From assembly GCF_900637395.1 (NCBI RefSeq), contig NZ_LR134372.1, positions 1,607,551 through 1,671,550 of the forward strand: DNA of 64,000 nt, written 5' to 3'. The stretch's first letter is position 1, and every line of letters begins with the position of its first letter. Below are positions 19,725 to 29,047 of this stretch, in pieces. A program made the position numbers and the translations under genes. Below the pieces are notes generated by a model. That model was given only the letters and a program-made list of their open reading frames with translations. It ran no database searches and was not told the origin of the DNA. The stretch comes from Campylobacter upsaliensis (GTDB taxonomy: Bacteria > Campylobacterota > Campylobacteria > Campylobacterales > Campylobacteraceae).

Positions 19725-21692
19725 CTACATCACAAAAAGCGTTGGAACTATGGTTGGATATTTTTTAATCTTTCTAAAAATATGTTTTCTAAGAACGGTG
19801 CGAATTTGATTTTCTAAAAATCTTGCGTCATTAAACCACTCATCTTTAGCATTAGTAAAAAACACGCTCAAAACATCAGCCATTTCCTTGCTAAAAGCGT
19901 GGTCGTGTTTATCTGCTACAAGTCCATAGCTAAAAACACGCGGCTTATTAATCAAAGTCTTAGTCGCCTTATCAATTTGAGCTATGATGACGACTATACC
20001 GCTATCAGCTAATTTTTGGCGGTCGATGACGACATCATCGGCGATTTGCTTGTTGATTTGATTATCTACAAAAATTTTGCCCGTTTTGACCGTTTTGACT
20101 CTTTTAATGTATTTTTGACACACTTCTACTTGATCGCCATCACTCATTAAATAAATATTTCTTTCAGGGATACCACACTTCATAGCCGTTTCTTTATGCT
20201 TAGTGATGTGATTATACTCTCCATGCACAGGTAAGAAAAATTTAGGCTTTACAAGAGTTAGCATTAGTTTTTGCTCTTCCATACTCGCATGCCCACTCAC
20301 ATGAATTTCGCTAAATTCTTGGTAAGCCACTTTCGCTCCCGCTTTTAAAAGATAATCAAGCACAGCCGAAACGCTAGCCTCATTTCCAGGAATCGCCTTA
20401 GCCGAGATGATGACTTGATCACTTGGCTTGATTTTGATGAATTTATGCTCATCTGTCGCCATTCTATAAAGCGCACTCATCGTTTCGCCTTGAGAACCTG
20501 TGGTTACGATTAGAATCTCATTATCTTTATACTTACTCACCTCATCGGCATCAATGAAAATTTTTCTATCAAGTTTAATATAGCCTAGCTCCATAGTTGT
20601 ATAAAGATTACGCTCCATACTACGCCCTATCACACAGACTTTTCTACCATATTTTAAGCCATAAGTGATAGCTTGATAAACGCGGTGGATATTAGAACTA
20701 AAGGTGCTCATAATCACCCTGCCCTTAGTTTTAGCAAAAATTTGGTCAAAAGTCGGTCCCACAGAACTTTCACTCTTAGTATAGCCCTCTTTGTAGGAAT
20801 TTGTGCTATCGCTTAAAAGGCACATTACGCCCTCCTCTCCATAATGTGCCAAGCGATGTAAATCCGTAGGATAGCCATCAATTGGCGTTTGGTCAATCTT
20901 AAAATCGCCCGTATGTATAATAGTCCCAGCCCTTGTTTTAACCGCTAAAGCCGAAGCGTCAATAATAGAGTGTGTTATATGTATCCACTCAACCTCAAAT
21001 TCACCGATTTCATAAATGCGGCGTTTCTCCACAGGGCGAAACCACTTACGCTCCGCCTTTAAGCCGTGTTCTTCAAATTTATTAGAAATCATACCTAAGG
21101 CTAGGGGCGTAGCATAGATAGGAAACTGAAATTCCTTGAAAAAATACGGCACAGCCCCAATATGATCCTCGTGAGCGTGGGTGATAACAATACCTCGAAT
21201 TTTATCTTTAATCTTACGCACATAATCAAAATCAGGTATGATAATATCCACCCCGTGCATAGTCCCATCTGGAAAACTCATACCAAGATCGATAATAATA
21301 GCGTCATTATTTGTCTCAAAAACGCTGATATTTCCGCCGATTTCCCCAAGCCCACCTAGAGGAGTAATGCGAATTTTATGCTCACTTGAATTGTTATATT
21401 TGAGAGGATTAAGTCTTGTTTCATGTGAAACACGATTTGCATCGATGCATTCTGCTAAAGCAATTTGCCAGTCTTCATTGCCTGTAAGTTTGGAGGGGAG
21501 ATTGCGATTCCTTTTTTTCTTTTTTGCTTCATTAGGCTTTGCTTGTTCTGCATTTTCACTATTTTTTACGCCTTCTGTTTCTAAAGAATCTGCAAGTTTT
21601 CTGCGGCGATTTTTGTATTTGTAACGCTTATTGTTTTTGGAATTAGCATTAGGATTTTCCACATTTTGTTCGTTTTTTTCATTTTCGTTCAT
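19725..21692 (-). CDS. rnj: Ribonuclease J
   Basis: Metallo-beta-lactamase/beta-CASP ribonuclease, 655 residues, which degrades and processes mRNA and rRNA in bacteria lacking RNase E. A Lys/Asn/Glu-rich extension of about 100 residues precedes the catalytic core, as in the Helicobacter/Campylobacter enzymes. The core has the zinc motif THAHEDHIGA (about 171-180), HTGDFK, the beta-CASP region with SDSTNSYKEG, and PVHGEYNH. It overlaps ksgA by 14 bases. C. jejuni has the same rnj-ksgA pair. Confidence 0.94.
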   Translation of the reverse strand: MNENEKNEQNVENPNANSKNNKRYKYKNRRRKLADSLETEGVKNSENAEQAKPNEAKKKKRNRNLPSKLTGNEDWQIALAECIDANRVSHETRLNPLKYNNSSEHKIRITPLGGLGEIGGNISVFETNNDAIIIDLGMSFPDGTMHGVDIIIPDFDYVRKIKDKIRGIVITHAHEDHIGAVPYFFKEFQFPIYATPLALGMISNKFEEHGLKAERKWFRPVEKRRIYEIGEFEVEWIHITHSIIDASALAVKTRAGTIIHTGDFKIDQTPIDGYPTDLHRLAHYGEEGVMCLLSDSTNSYKEGYTKSESSVGPTFDQIFAKTKGRVIMSTFSSNIHRVYQAITYGLKYGRKVCVIGRSMERNLYTTMELGYIKLDRKIFIDADEVSKYKDNEILIVTTGSQGETMSALYRMATDEHKFIKIKPSDQVIISAKAIPGNEASVSAVLDYLLKAGAKVAYQEFSEIHVSGHASMEEQKLMLTLVKPKFFLPVHGEYNHITKHKETAMKCGIPERNIYLMSDGDQVEVCQKYIKRVKTVKTGKIFVDNQINKQIADDVVIDRQKLADSGIVVIIAQIDKATKTLINKPRVFSYGLVADKHDHAFSKEMADVLSVFFTNAKDEWFNDARFLENQIRTVLRKHIFRKIKKYPTIVPTLFVM

Positions 21693-22461
21693 ATTGATCC
21701 TTTAATTTTTCATAAATTTTAAGGTATGAATTAACGCAAAGTTCGTGAGGACGCACATTTTCTTTAAGTCCCAAATCCTCAAAAAGCTCCAAAAGCTTAC
21801 ACTTTTCGGCTTTTAAATTACTCAAAAGTTGTTTTCTTGGAGACTTAAAACAAATTCTAAGAAAGCTTTTAAAGCTATCAAGCTCACATATTTGCTTCAA
21901 TTCTTTTTGTTTTATCAGTCTCATCACAGATGAAACAACCTTTGGAGGAGGATTAAAACACAAAGGACTTACATCAAAAAGTATTTCCCTTTCGCAAATC
22001 ATCGCACTCAAAACACCAAGTGCGCCAAAATCACTACTTCCACTTTCGGCACAAAATTTCAATGCCATTTCTCTTTGCACCATTACAATCAAGCCCTTAC
22101 AGTTTTCATCTTCTAAAGCCTGTAAAATCAGCTTACTAGCAATATAATATGGCAAATTTGCGACTAGAAAATACTTATCCTCATCAAAACAAAAAAGCTC
22201 ACTTGCATCTTGATGAAGTAAAATAAATTTTTCCTCTTTTAATTCTTTTTGAAATTTATCTCTTAAAAAGCCTATAAGGTCAGCATCTATCTCATAAGCT
22301 TTAACAGGAGAAATTTTCAAAAGCTCTTGCGTTAAATCACCTAAGCCAGGCCCAATCTCAACGATTTTATTCACATCTTTGGGTATGGCTTGAGTGATTT
22401 TTGTCAAAATTTCCTTATCGTGCAAGAAATTCTGTCCGTATTGTTTCTTTGCTTTAATCAT
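21679..22461 (-). CDS. ksgA: 16S rRNA (adenine1518/1519-N6)-dimethyltransferase
   Basis: Dimethylates two adjacent adenines near the 3' end of 16S rRNA, a late step in 30S maturation. It has 260 residues. The SAM-binding motif is VEIGPGLGDLTQ (about 34-45), and the catalytic motif IV is NLPYYIAS. It starts at the ATG at 22461 and diverges from the gene at 22540. It overlaps the downstream rnj, so the two are co-expressed. Confidence 0.96.
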   Translation of the reverse strand: MIKAKKQYGQNFLHDKEILTKITQAIPKDVNKIVEIGPGLGDLTQELLKISPVKAYEIDADLIGFLRDKFQKELKEEKFILLHQDASELFCFDEDKYFLVANLPYYIASKLILQALEDENCKGLIVMVQREMALKFCAESGSSDFGALGVLSAMICEREILFDVSPLCFNPPPKVVSSVMRLIKQKELKQICELDSFKSFLRICFKSPRKQLLSNLKAEKCKLLELFEDLGLKENVRPHELCVNSYLKIYEKLKDQYERK

Positions 22462-22539
22462 AAAGAACGATTTTAGCTAAAAATTCTTAACTTTAAGTCT
22501 TTTTGGCTAAAATTATCACGAAATTTAGGAGAATTCAAA

Positions 22540-23058
22540 ATGATCATTTGTGCAGGTGGAAACGAAAATTTTCCTTTTGCCAAAGCCATAGGCATAGGAT
22601 TAATAGAAAGTGCGATTAATTTAACGCGAATTTGTTTAGAATTTCAGCCAAAAGAGCTTATTTTTATAGGCACTTGCGGACTTTATGAAAGAGGGAAAAT
22701 TTTAGAGATTTATGAAAGCTCTCACGCCTTTAACATCGAATTTTCAAAATTAAGCGATTTTTATAGCCCTGCAAAAACAGAACTTTGCCTTGAAAAAAGT
22801 GCTTATAAAATCAATTCTTCCAATTATATTTGTGCGGATAAAAATGCCGCTTTAAAATTAGCAAATTTAGGGCTTGATATAGAAAATATGGAAGCTTTTT
22901 CTGTCCTAAGCGTAGCGAAAAATTTTAACATAAGTGCCAAATGTTTTCTTTGTGCGACCAATTTTTGCGATGAAAACGCACACGAAAATTTTATGAAAAA
23001 TCATCAAAAAGCTAAAGAAAAATTAGAAAAATTTTTAAAACAAAAAGCTTTAATTTAA
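22540..23058 (+). CDS. Phosphorylase-superfamily-like protein of unknown substrate
   Basis: 172 residues, shorter than typical nucleoside phosphorylases (230 or more). Seen: an N-terminal CAGGNENFPFAKAIGIGL, a Gly-rich FIGTCGLYERG strand-turn (about 44-54), and DIENMEAFSVLSVA (about 114-127). The last resembles the ExMEA substrate-binding region of MTA/SAH nucleosidases and purine nucleoside phosphorylases. C. jejuni Cj1712 occupies the same position by my recollection. It has a good AGGAG box and lies nine bases upstream of rlmN, so the two are probably co-transcribed. The nucleosidase activity is inference. Confidence 0.6.
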   Translation: MIICAGGNENFPFAKAIGIGLIESAINLTRICLEFQPKELIFIGTCGLYERGKILEIYESSHAFNIEFSKLSDFYSPAKTELCLEKSAYKINSSNYICADKNAALKLANLGLDIENMEAFSVLSVAKNFNISAKCFLCATNFCDENAHENFMKNHQKAKEKLEKFLKQKALI

Positions 23059-23067
23059 AGGAAAAAA

Positions 23068-24138
23068 TTGAAAGAATTAACGAATATTTTAGACTTTTTA
23101 CCCGAAGAACTCACACAAAAAATTCAGCCAATGTTTCGCGTGAAACAAATTTGCCAATGGATTTATCAAAAATATGCCGATGACTTTTCTCAAATGTTGA
23201 ATTTACCAAAAAATTTACGCGAGGAGTTGGCTAAGAATTATCATTTCAAGCCTCTTAAATGTGTCAAAGAGGAACGAAGCAAAGATGGGAGCATTAAATA
23301 TCTTTTCGAGCTTGAAGACGGCTTGAGGATAGAATCTGTGCTTTTGCCGATGAAGGAAGAAAAATTTGACAAAGAAGGCAAAAGACTTTCTCACGCTAAA
23401 TTTACCATTTGTGTTTCATCTCAAGTAGGATGTAGAAGTGGGTGTAGCTTTTGTCTTACGGCTAAGGGAGGGCTTAAGAGGAATTTGAGTGCTGGGGAGA
23501 TTGTGGGGCAAATTTTGTGGATTAAAAGGCAAAATCATATCCCTTATGAACGCCGTGTAAATATCGTCTATATGGGTATGGGAGAGCCGCTTGATAATCT
23601 TAACAATGTCGCAAAAGCCGTGCGAATTCTAAGCCACAATGATACTCTAGCCATAAGTGTGCGTCGTCAAACCATTAGCACTAGTGGGCTTGCAAAGCAG
23701 ATTAAAGAGCTTGGGGAGATGAATTTGGGCGTTTTACTTGCTATTTCTTTACACGCTGTTAATGATGAGCTTAGAAGCAAACTTATGCCTATTAATAAAG
23801 CCTACAACATAGCCTCCGTTATGCAATCCGTGCGTGAATTTCCCATAGATATGCGTAAAAAAGTGATGTTTGAATACCTCCTAATAGACGGCATTAATGA
23901 TAAAATCGAACATGCAAAAGAGCTAGTCAAGCTTTTAAATGGTATAAAAGCTAAGGTCAATTTAATCCTTTTTAACCCTCATCAAGGTAGCATTTACAAA
24001 CGCCCTAGCCTTGAAAATGCCGTGAAATTTCAAGATTTACTCAGTCAAAAAGGCGTTACTTGCACCATAAGGGAGAGCAAGGGACTTGACATCTCCGCCG
24101 CTTGTGGTCAGCTTAAAGAAAGAAGTGAGTGTTTATGA
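23068..24138 (+). CDS. rlmN: Dual-specificity 23S rRNA (A2503)/tRNA (A37) C2-methyltransferase
   Basis: Radical SAM enzyme, 356 residues. The cluster-binding motif is CRSGCSFC (CxxxCxxC, about residues 122-129), with MGMGEPLDN and the C-terminal SAACGQL, whose Cys is the methylated catalytic residue. The start is TTG (23068-23070) after AAAGGA. It overlaps the 31-residue membrane protein gene by four bases. Confidence 0.95.
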   Translation: MKELTNILDFLPEELTQKIQPMFRVKQICQWIYQKYADDFSQMLNLPKNLREELAKNYHFKPLKCVKEERSKDGSIKYLFELEDGLRIESVLLPMKEEKFDKEGKRLSHAKFTICVSSQVGCRSGCSFCLTAKGGLKRNLSAGEIVGQILWIKRQNHIPYERRVNIVYMGMGEPLDNLNNVAKAVRILSHNDTLAISVRRQTISTSGLAKQIKELGEMNLGVLLAISLHAVNDELRSKLMPINKAYNIASVMQSVREFPIDMRKKVMFEYLLIDGINDKIEHAKELVKLLNGIKAKVNLILFNPHQGSIYKRPSLENAVKFQDLLSQKGVTCTIRESKGLDISAACGQLKERSECL

Positions 24139-24230
24139 GTATTTTAGATATAGGACAACTTGTTTTTATCGGTGTCGTTGTAATTGTGAGTTTTGTGGGT
24201 ATGGTTTATGTGATTAAAAATAGTCGTTAA
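24135..24230 (+). CDS. Tiny single-pass membrane protein, 31 residues
   Basis: The ATG overlaps the rlmN stop (ATGA). The peptide begins [20 protein letters not shown], spans the membrane once (about residues 9-27), and ends with the basic KNSR. The predicted orientation is N-out/C-in. Translational coupling and a following terminator-like hairpin support a real gene. By memory C. jejuni has a similarly small gene (Cj1714) at this place. Function is unknown. Confidence 0.65.
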   Translation: MSILDIGQLVFIGVVVIVSFVGMVYVIKNSR

Positions 24231-24233
24231 GCT

Positions 24234-24260
24234 ATTTAAGCAAGCATTTTGCTTTTAAAT
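24234..24260 (+). terminator. Hairpin after the rlmN operon
   Basis: ATTTAAGCAA (24234-24243) pairs with TTGCTTTTAAAT (24249-24260) around a short loop, with a two-base bulge. It begins four bases after the 31-residue ORF. The remaining sequence to 24358 is AT-rich and shows no gene. Confidence 0.5.
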
Positions 24261-24358
24261 TTCGCTTATTTATCTTGTAACCAAAGAACTTAACCCTAGT
24301 TTGCACTCGCTATTGATTAATATAAGCATAAATATTTTACTTTTATAATCCTATAATT

Positions 24359-26572
24359 TTACAAAAACTCAGCGTATTGAATTTTTTGTATGTAGTTTGA
24401 CATATATGTGAAATCAATTTCTTTTTTTGCGGTTATGGGTAATTTTATATTGATATTTGGCACCTCTGAAATTGTCCTTCCGTGTCCTATTGTTTTAAAG
24501 AGAGTCTCAGAAATTGTGATTGCTAAAAAGTATTTTGCAAATTTGTCCATTTTATCTTTGATACAATTAGCAAAATCGCAAATCATTACAAAATTTGTAG
24601 CACAAAATTCAAACTCACAATAATATGTCTTACCGCCTCCGCCATCTCCACCACTAATAATACAAATTTTATCGCTATAAACTTGCTCTATTTCATCTCT
24701 TAGTTTTGCACCACCTACGCCATTATTGTCCTTTTTAGCAATAATAAGTGGAATGCCATTTTGTGGATATTTATTTTCTATTTTTCTATCAATGGACTTT
24801 TTCTCTCTACCCTTTCCTGTTTTGATGATTAAATCACTGATTGAAAAATCCTCAAAAGCAGTATCCCAAATGGCATTTTTCTTTAAGGTGTTTTTATGTA
24901 ATTCAAATCCGCATAAGACTTTAGCACTCACCACCTCCCTGATATACCTAGTATAAACCTCTTCTTGTATCATTGCATTTCTATGAGAGCTATATGCCTC
25001 AAATAAAAGCTCATCATTAGCTTGTAAATCGGTCTTAATAATTGCCCTATTTTTTGTAAAATCATTTTTTAAATATGCTTTTAAAATTTCATTTTTTATA
25101 ATGTCCCACTCATCATTTTTACAAATACGAGCCTTATTGACAACTTCAAAGCCATCATTTAAGCAGTTGATTAAAATTGTTTTGTTGTCTTTTATATTTG
25201 TTTTGTGTAAAACAATAATGCAAGTATTTGCTCCAACAGGATAAAACAAATTAGTCGGTAAAGAAATCACCGCCTTTAAATTTGCTATCTTAAAAATCTT
25301 TGATAAATATCTAACATTTGCTTCAATCGTCCCACTGACACAGGATTTTGGAACTATTGTTGCTAAAAAACCATCATCACGCATATAATAAAGCGTTTCA
25401 TAAACGAATTTTAATTCAATATCACTTTGTGCAAAAGGCGGATTCATTAAGACTCGATTATACATATTTTGTAGGCTTGGTAATCTTTCAAAACAATCCG
25501 CATTATAAATTTGCGAAGCACCATCGCCGTGAAGCATCATATTGATCCCTGCAAGAGTTGCGTTAAATTCGTTTGTTTCTATGCCGATTAAGCGATTTTG
25601 CTTGATATTTTTTTGTGTCTCGTGTAAATTCTCTAATTTTGGATCAATTTCATTAAACATATTTGCCATTGCGTTTGTGAGAAAAGTCCCACTGCCACAA
25701 GTTGGGTCTAAAATTTCACTATCTTTAGAGCAATAAGCAAGGCTATACATTAAATTTGCTATGTGGTCTGGCGTAAAAACTTCGCCTTTTTCATTGGCAT
25801 TTACTGAGTTCCATCTGCGAAAAACCTTTAAGAAATTATTCATTATATCGTGTCCCTTATAATCATCAGCAGAGATATGGATAAAGTTATAAATTGTTGA
25901 AATTTCTTGAATAATGGTAAATAAATCTTCGCTTCTAGCTCTATTAAGTGAGCTATCATCTAAAATTCTTAGAATAAAACGCTTTTTTTCTTTTTTTGTA
26001 ATCGGTATATCTTTATCAACCAAAATTTCATTGATACCCTGTTTAATCGATTTTAAAATTGTCGCAGTAGAAGTTAAATCAATATAATCGCTCTCTAAAA
26101 ATTTCATACATAGCATTACAGCCCCAATAAATGGAACATTCATTTGTTTATCAATTTTAGAATTTCTAAATAGATTTGCTAACTTTAAAGCACCACTATT
26201 TACAATTTGCTCATTATTGATTCTTTTTGGGAAATATTTTTCTTTGTAATATTCCTTATCTTTTAAAGTCAGTTCATCTTTTATAAGTTTTCCATTGACA
26301 TAGCAGCGAAATTCAGTTTTATTGTATTCAAAACCTATAAAATTTTCATTGCTTTCAAGCTCCATATAGTCTTTTAATTGACCTGTAAATTTTTCGTTCG
26401 GGGCTTTAGCATCTAGTATAAAAGTAATGCCATCATAAAAATAATAGCCATCAGGTTTTTTTGACTTGCCCTTTTCTCCTTTATAAATAAATAATGAGCC
26501 ATCCGTTTTATTTGGTAAGCCTAATATGTGTGAAAAGGCTCTCACAACCTCAAATTCACTTTCTTTTTTCAA
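24359..26572 (-). CDS. Single-chain restriction-modification protein (type IIG-like: nuclease + N6-adenine methylase + recognition domain)
   Basis: About 737 residues. The N-terminus carries a PD-(D/E)xK pattern: PDG at 40-42, then ILDAKAP with Asp54 and Lys56. A helical linker leads to an HsdM-like N6-adenine methylase with GEVFTPDHIA (263-272), DPTCGSGTF (289-297, SAM binding) and NPPF (377-380, catalysis). The C-terminal 170 residues resemble one target-recognition domain (GIPLIIAKKDNNGVGGAKL). All parts are in frame. I take TTG at 26570-26572 with AAGGA six bases upstream, which overlaps the argD end, so it is transcribed with the arginine genes. The recognition sequence is unknown. Confidence 0.8.
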   Translation of the reverse strand: MKKESEFEVVRAFSHILGLPNKTDGSLFIYKGEKGKSKKPDGYYFYDGITFILDAKAPNEKFTGQLKDYMELESNENFIGFEYNKTEFRCYVNGKLIKDELTLKDKEYYKEKYFPKRINNEQIVNSGALKLANLFRNSKIDKQMNVPFIGAVMLCMKFLESDYIDLTSTATILKSIKQGINEILVDKDIPITKKEKKRFILRILDDSSLNRARSEDLFTIIQEISTIYNFIHISADDYKGHDIMNNFLKVFRRWNSVNANEKGEVFTPDHIANLMYSLAYCSKDSEILDPTCGSGTFLTNAMANMFNEIDPKLENLHETQKNIKQNRLIGIETNEFNATLAGINMMLHGDGASQIYNADCFERLPSLQNMYNRVLMNPPFAQSDIELKFVYETLYYMRDDGFLATIVPKSCVSGTIEANVRYLSKIFKIANLKAVISLPTNLFYPVGANTCIIVLHKTNIKDNKTILINCLNDGFEVVNKARICKNDEWDIIKNEILKAYLKNDFTKNRAIIKTDLQANDELLFEAYSSHRNAMIQEEVYTRYIREVVSAKVLCGFELHKNTLKKNAIWDTAFEDFSISDLIIKTGKGREKKSIDRKIENKYPQNGIPLIIAKKDNNGVGGAKLRDEIEQVYSDKICIISGGDGGGGKTYYCEFEFCATNFVMICDFANCIKDKMDKFAKYFLAITISETLFKTIGHGRTISEVPNINIKLPITAKKEIDFTYMSNYIQKIQYAEFL

Positions 26573-26583
26573 TACACTTCCTT

Positions 26584-27744
26584 TCAAAACCCTCTCAAAA
26601 CTGCTCTTAATTTTTCAGCCATTACATCAATATGCTCTTTTTCTATAATCAAAGGCGGAAGAAATCTTAGATCATTTTTAGAGCAGCTTAAAAGCAAAAG
26701 GCGATTTTCGCGGCATTTTTTAAGCACATCGGCAACCTTAATTTTTGCATTTAAACGAAGTCCTTGCATAAAGCCAAGTCCTCTTCTTTCTTCGCAAAAG
26801 TCAAATTCGCTTGTCAGCTCATCTAGAGCTTTTTCCAAATATGGCGTAAGTTTAGCAACCCTACTAAGTATCTTTTCCTTAGCGTAAATTTCAAAGACGG
26901 CATTTACAGCCGCACAGGCAAGTGGATTACCCCCATAAGTGCTTCCGTGATCTCCTGCCTTAAGGGAGTTTTGTGCCACTTTTTCACTCACCGCAAAAGC
27001 CCCCACAGCTACCCCGCAGCCCAAAGCCTTAGCAAAAACTGCTACATCAGGCACGATTTGGCTATGCTCATAAGCAAAAAACTTTCCACTACGCCCCATT
27101 CCACATTGAATTTCATCGCTTATGAGTAAAATGCCTCTTTCATCACAAAGTTTTCTCAAAGCTTTGTAAAATTCCGGTGTGGCAGGGTTTATCCCACCCT
27201 CGCCTTGCACACTTTCTAGCACTATGGCACAAGTTTTTTCATTTAAGAGCTTTTTAACGCTTTCTAGGTCGTTAAAAGTGGCAAATTTAATCCCACTTAT
27301 TAAGGGTTTAAAGGGCTTTTTATATTTTTCATTAGCCGTGAGAGACAAAGCACCCAAGGTGCGTCCGTGAAAGGAATTTTTAAAGGCAATGAAAGATGGG
27401 TTTTTAATACCCTTATTAAAGGCATATTTTTTAGCGACTTTCATAGCACCCTCAACGCTCTCTGTGCCCGAATTTGTGAAAAAAACGCGGGAGAGTTGTG
27501 AGGCTTTAGCCAAATTTTTTGCAGCTTTTAGGGCTTCTTCATTAAAATAAAGATTACTCGTATGAAGAAGTTTATCAATTTGTTTTTTTAAAGCCTGATT
27601 AAAGAGCTTATGATTGTAACCCAAAGCACACACACCTATACCGCTAGAAAAATCCAAAAATTCCCTATTTTTATCATCATAAAGATAAACGCTCTCGCCC
27701 CTTGCTAGAGTGAGTTCAAATTTATTATAAATTTCAAGTAACAT
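26584..27744 (-). CDS. argD: Acetylornithine aminotransferase
   Basis: PLP-dependent class-III aminotransferase, 386 residues, which converts N-acetylglutamate semialdehyde to N-acetylornithine. It has FTNSGTESVEGAMKVA, the Asp region LLISDEIQCGMGRSGK, and FAKALGCGVAVGAF with the PLP lysine. It may also serve in lysine synthesis. It follows argB directly and its 3' end carries the RBS of the restriction-modification gene downstream. Confidence 0.95.
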   Translation of the reverse strand: MLLEIYNKFELTLARGESVYLYDDKNREFLDFSSGIGVCALGYNHKLFNQALKKQIDKLLHTSNLYFNEEALKAAKNLAKASQLSRVFFTNSGTESVEGAMKVAKKYAFNKGIKNPSFIAFKNSFHGRTLGALSLTANEKYKKPFKPLISGIKFATFNDLESVKKLLNEKTCAIVLESVQGEGGINPATPEFYKALRKLCDERGILLISDEIQCGMGRSGKFFAYEHSQIVPDVAVFAKALGCGVAVGAFAVSEKVAQNSLKAGDHGSTYGGNPLACAAVNAVFEIYAKEKILSRVAKLTPYLEKALDELTSEFDFCEERRGLGFMQGLRLNAKIKVADVLKKCRENRLLLLSCSKNDLRFLPPLIIEKEHIDVMAEKLRAVLRGF

Positions 27745-28584
27745 TTAAACCACCAAAGTCCCTATACCCTCATCGGTAAAAATTTCAAGCAATAAGCTAT
27801 GCTTCACGCGTCCGTCTAAAATATGCACTTTTTTCACGCCATTTTCACACGCATCAATGCAAGAGCGTAATTTAACAAGCATACCACCCTGCAAAGAGCT
27901 AAGAAGCTCTTTTGCTTCGCTAAGGCTGATTTTTGAGATGAGCGAGTTTTTATCCTCGTAATTTCTATAAAGTCCCGCTATATCGCTTAAAAAAACAAGC
28001 TTTTCCGCCTTTAAAGCCTTAGCCAACTCACAAGCGGCGTCATCAGCGTTAATATTGTAAGTGTTTAAATTTTCGTCCATACCCACAGGGGCGATCACAG
28101 GCAAAAAGTCCTTCTCTAAAAGCTCGTTTAAAATTCCCACTTTTACCTTAGAAATTTCACCCACAAAGCCTAAATCCTCGTCCTTCTTGACACAATGCAA
28201 AAGTCCTGCATCCTTACCGCAAATGCCTATGGCTTTCACGCCTAAGCACTCTAAATTTTGCACTAAATTCTTATTGATTTGCAAAAGTGCCATTTCGGCG
28301 ATTTTAGTCGTTTCTTGATCGCTGATTCTAAGTCCGTTTTTAAATTCACTTTTCACACCCAAATTTTCACAAAGTCTTGAGATATCCTTACCCCCACCAT
28401 GAACAATCACAGGCTTTAAGCCCACAAGTTTTAAAAGTGCTATATCTTGCATAACGCAGTGCTTTAGCTCCTCATTTTCCATAGCAGAGCCGCCGTATTT
28501 AATCAAAACAATTTTAGAAGCAAATTTGCGTATATAAGGCAGGGCTTCTATGAGAGTGTGTGCTTTTTGTAAATATTCTTGCAT
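27745..28584 (-). CDS. argB: Acetylglutamate kinase
   Basis: Phosphorylates N-acetylglutamate in arginine synthesis. It has 279 residues with the amino-acid kinase fold. The N-terminal VLIKYGGSAMEN and VHGGGKDIS bind ATP and substrate, and NINADDAACELAKAL lies in the ATP region. It touches argD with no gap and follows the GNAT gene by eight bases. Confidence 0.96.
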   Translation of the reverse strand: MQEYLQKAHTLIEALPYIRKFASKIVLIKYGGSAMENEELKHCVMQDIALLKLVGLKPVIVHGGGKDISRLCENLGVKSEFKNGLRISDQETTKIAEMALLQINKNLVQNLECLGVKAIGICGKDAGLLHCVKKDEDLGFVGEISKVKVGILNELLEKDFLPVIAPVGMDENLNTYNINADDAACELAKALKAEKLVFLSDIAGLYRNYEDKNSLISKISLSEAKELLSSLQGGMLVKLRSCIDACENGVKKVHILDGRVKHSLLLEIFTDEGIGTLVV

Positions 28585-28592
28585 GATTTTTC

Positions 28593-29039
28593 CTAGCGGT
28601 TGAAATTTGTTTGATTATCATCATTTAAAGAAAGGTCATAATAATTGGCATCCTCTCTTAAAGTAAAGCCATAATGTCTCCAAAACTCATTACCCAAATC
28701 ATTACTTTTAAAGGCTATGAGGGCGATTTTATTAATCTTTTCTTTTTTAAGTGCTTCTAGGCAAAATTTTGTCATCTCGTGTGCTATGCCCTTTTTTCTA
28801 TGATTTTTATGCACGCATACATGGTAAAAGCCGCCCGTGCGTCCATCGTGTCCGCAAAGAATTGAGCCTATTATTTCGCCCTCTAGTTCCGCTACGGCAC
28901 TTAAATTTGGATTACGCCCCAAAAAAGCACTGATATTTTCAAAACTATCATCAATGCTTCTTAGACCAAATCCCTTAATTTCACACCACAAAGCATACAC
29001 TTTTTCGTAATCTTCTTCTTGCATCGCCCTAATTTTCAT
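28593..29039 (-). CDS. GNAT-family N-acetyltransferase in the arginine operon
   Basis: 148 residues with the GNAT fold. VCVHKNHRKKGIAHEM is the acetyl-CoA-binding motif A (R/Q-x-x-G-x-G/A), and FWRHYGFTLRED is motif B. C. jejuni has an acetyltransferase at the same place between argC and argB. No argA or argJ is seen in this window, so a role as the glutamate N-acetyltransferase that starts the pathway is a reasonable inference but is not shown by the sequence. Confidence 0.8.
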   Translation of the reverse strand: MKIRAMQEEDYEKVYALWCEIKGFGLRSIDDSFENISAFLGRNPNLSAVAELEGEIIGSILCGHDGRTGGFYHVCVHKNHRKKGIAHEMTKFCLEALKKEKINKIALIAFKSNDLGNEFWRHYGFTLREDANYYDLSLNDDNQTNFNR

Positions 29040-29047
29040 AAATCCTC

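Noticed and set aside
24359..26587. Three-subunit type I (HsdR/M/S) system
   Set aside because: All parts are in one chain and no separate HsdR or HsdS gene is nearby; N- and C-terminal domains supply both functions.
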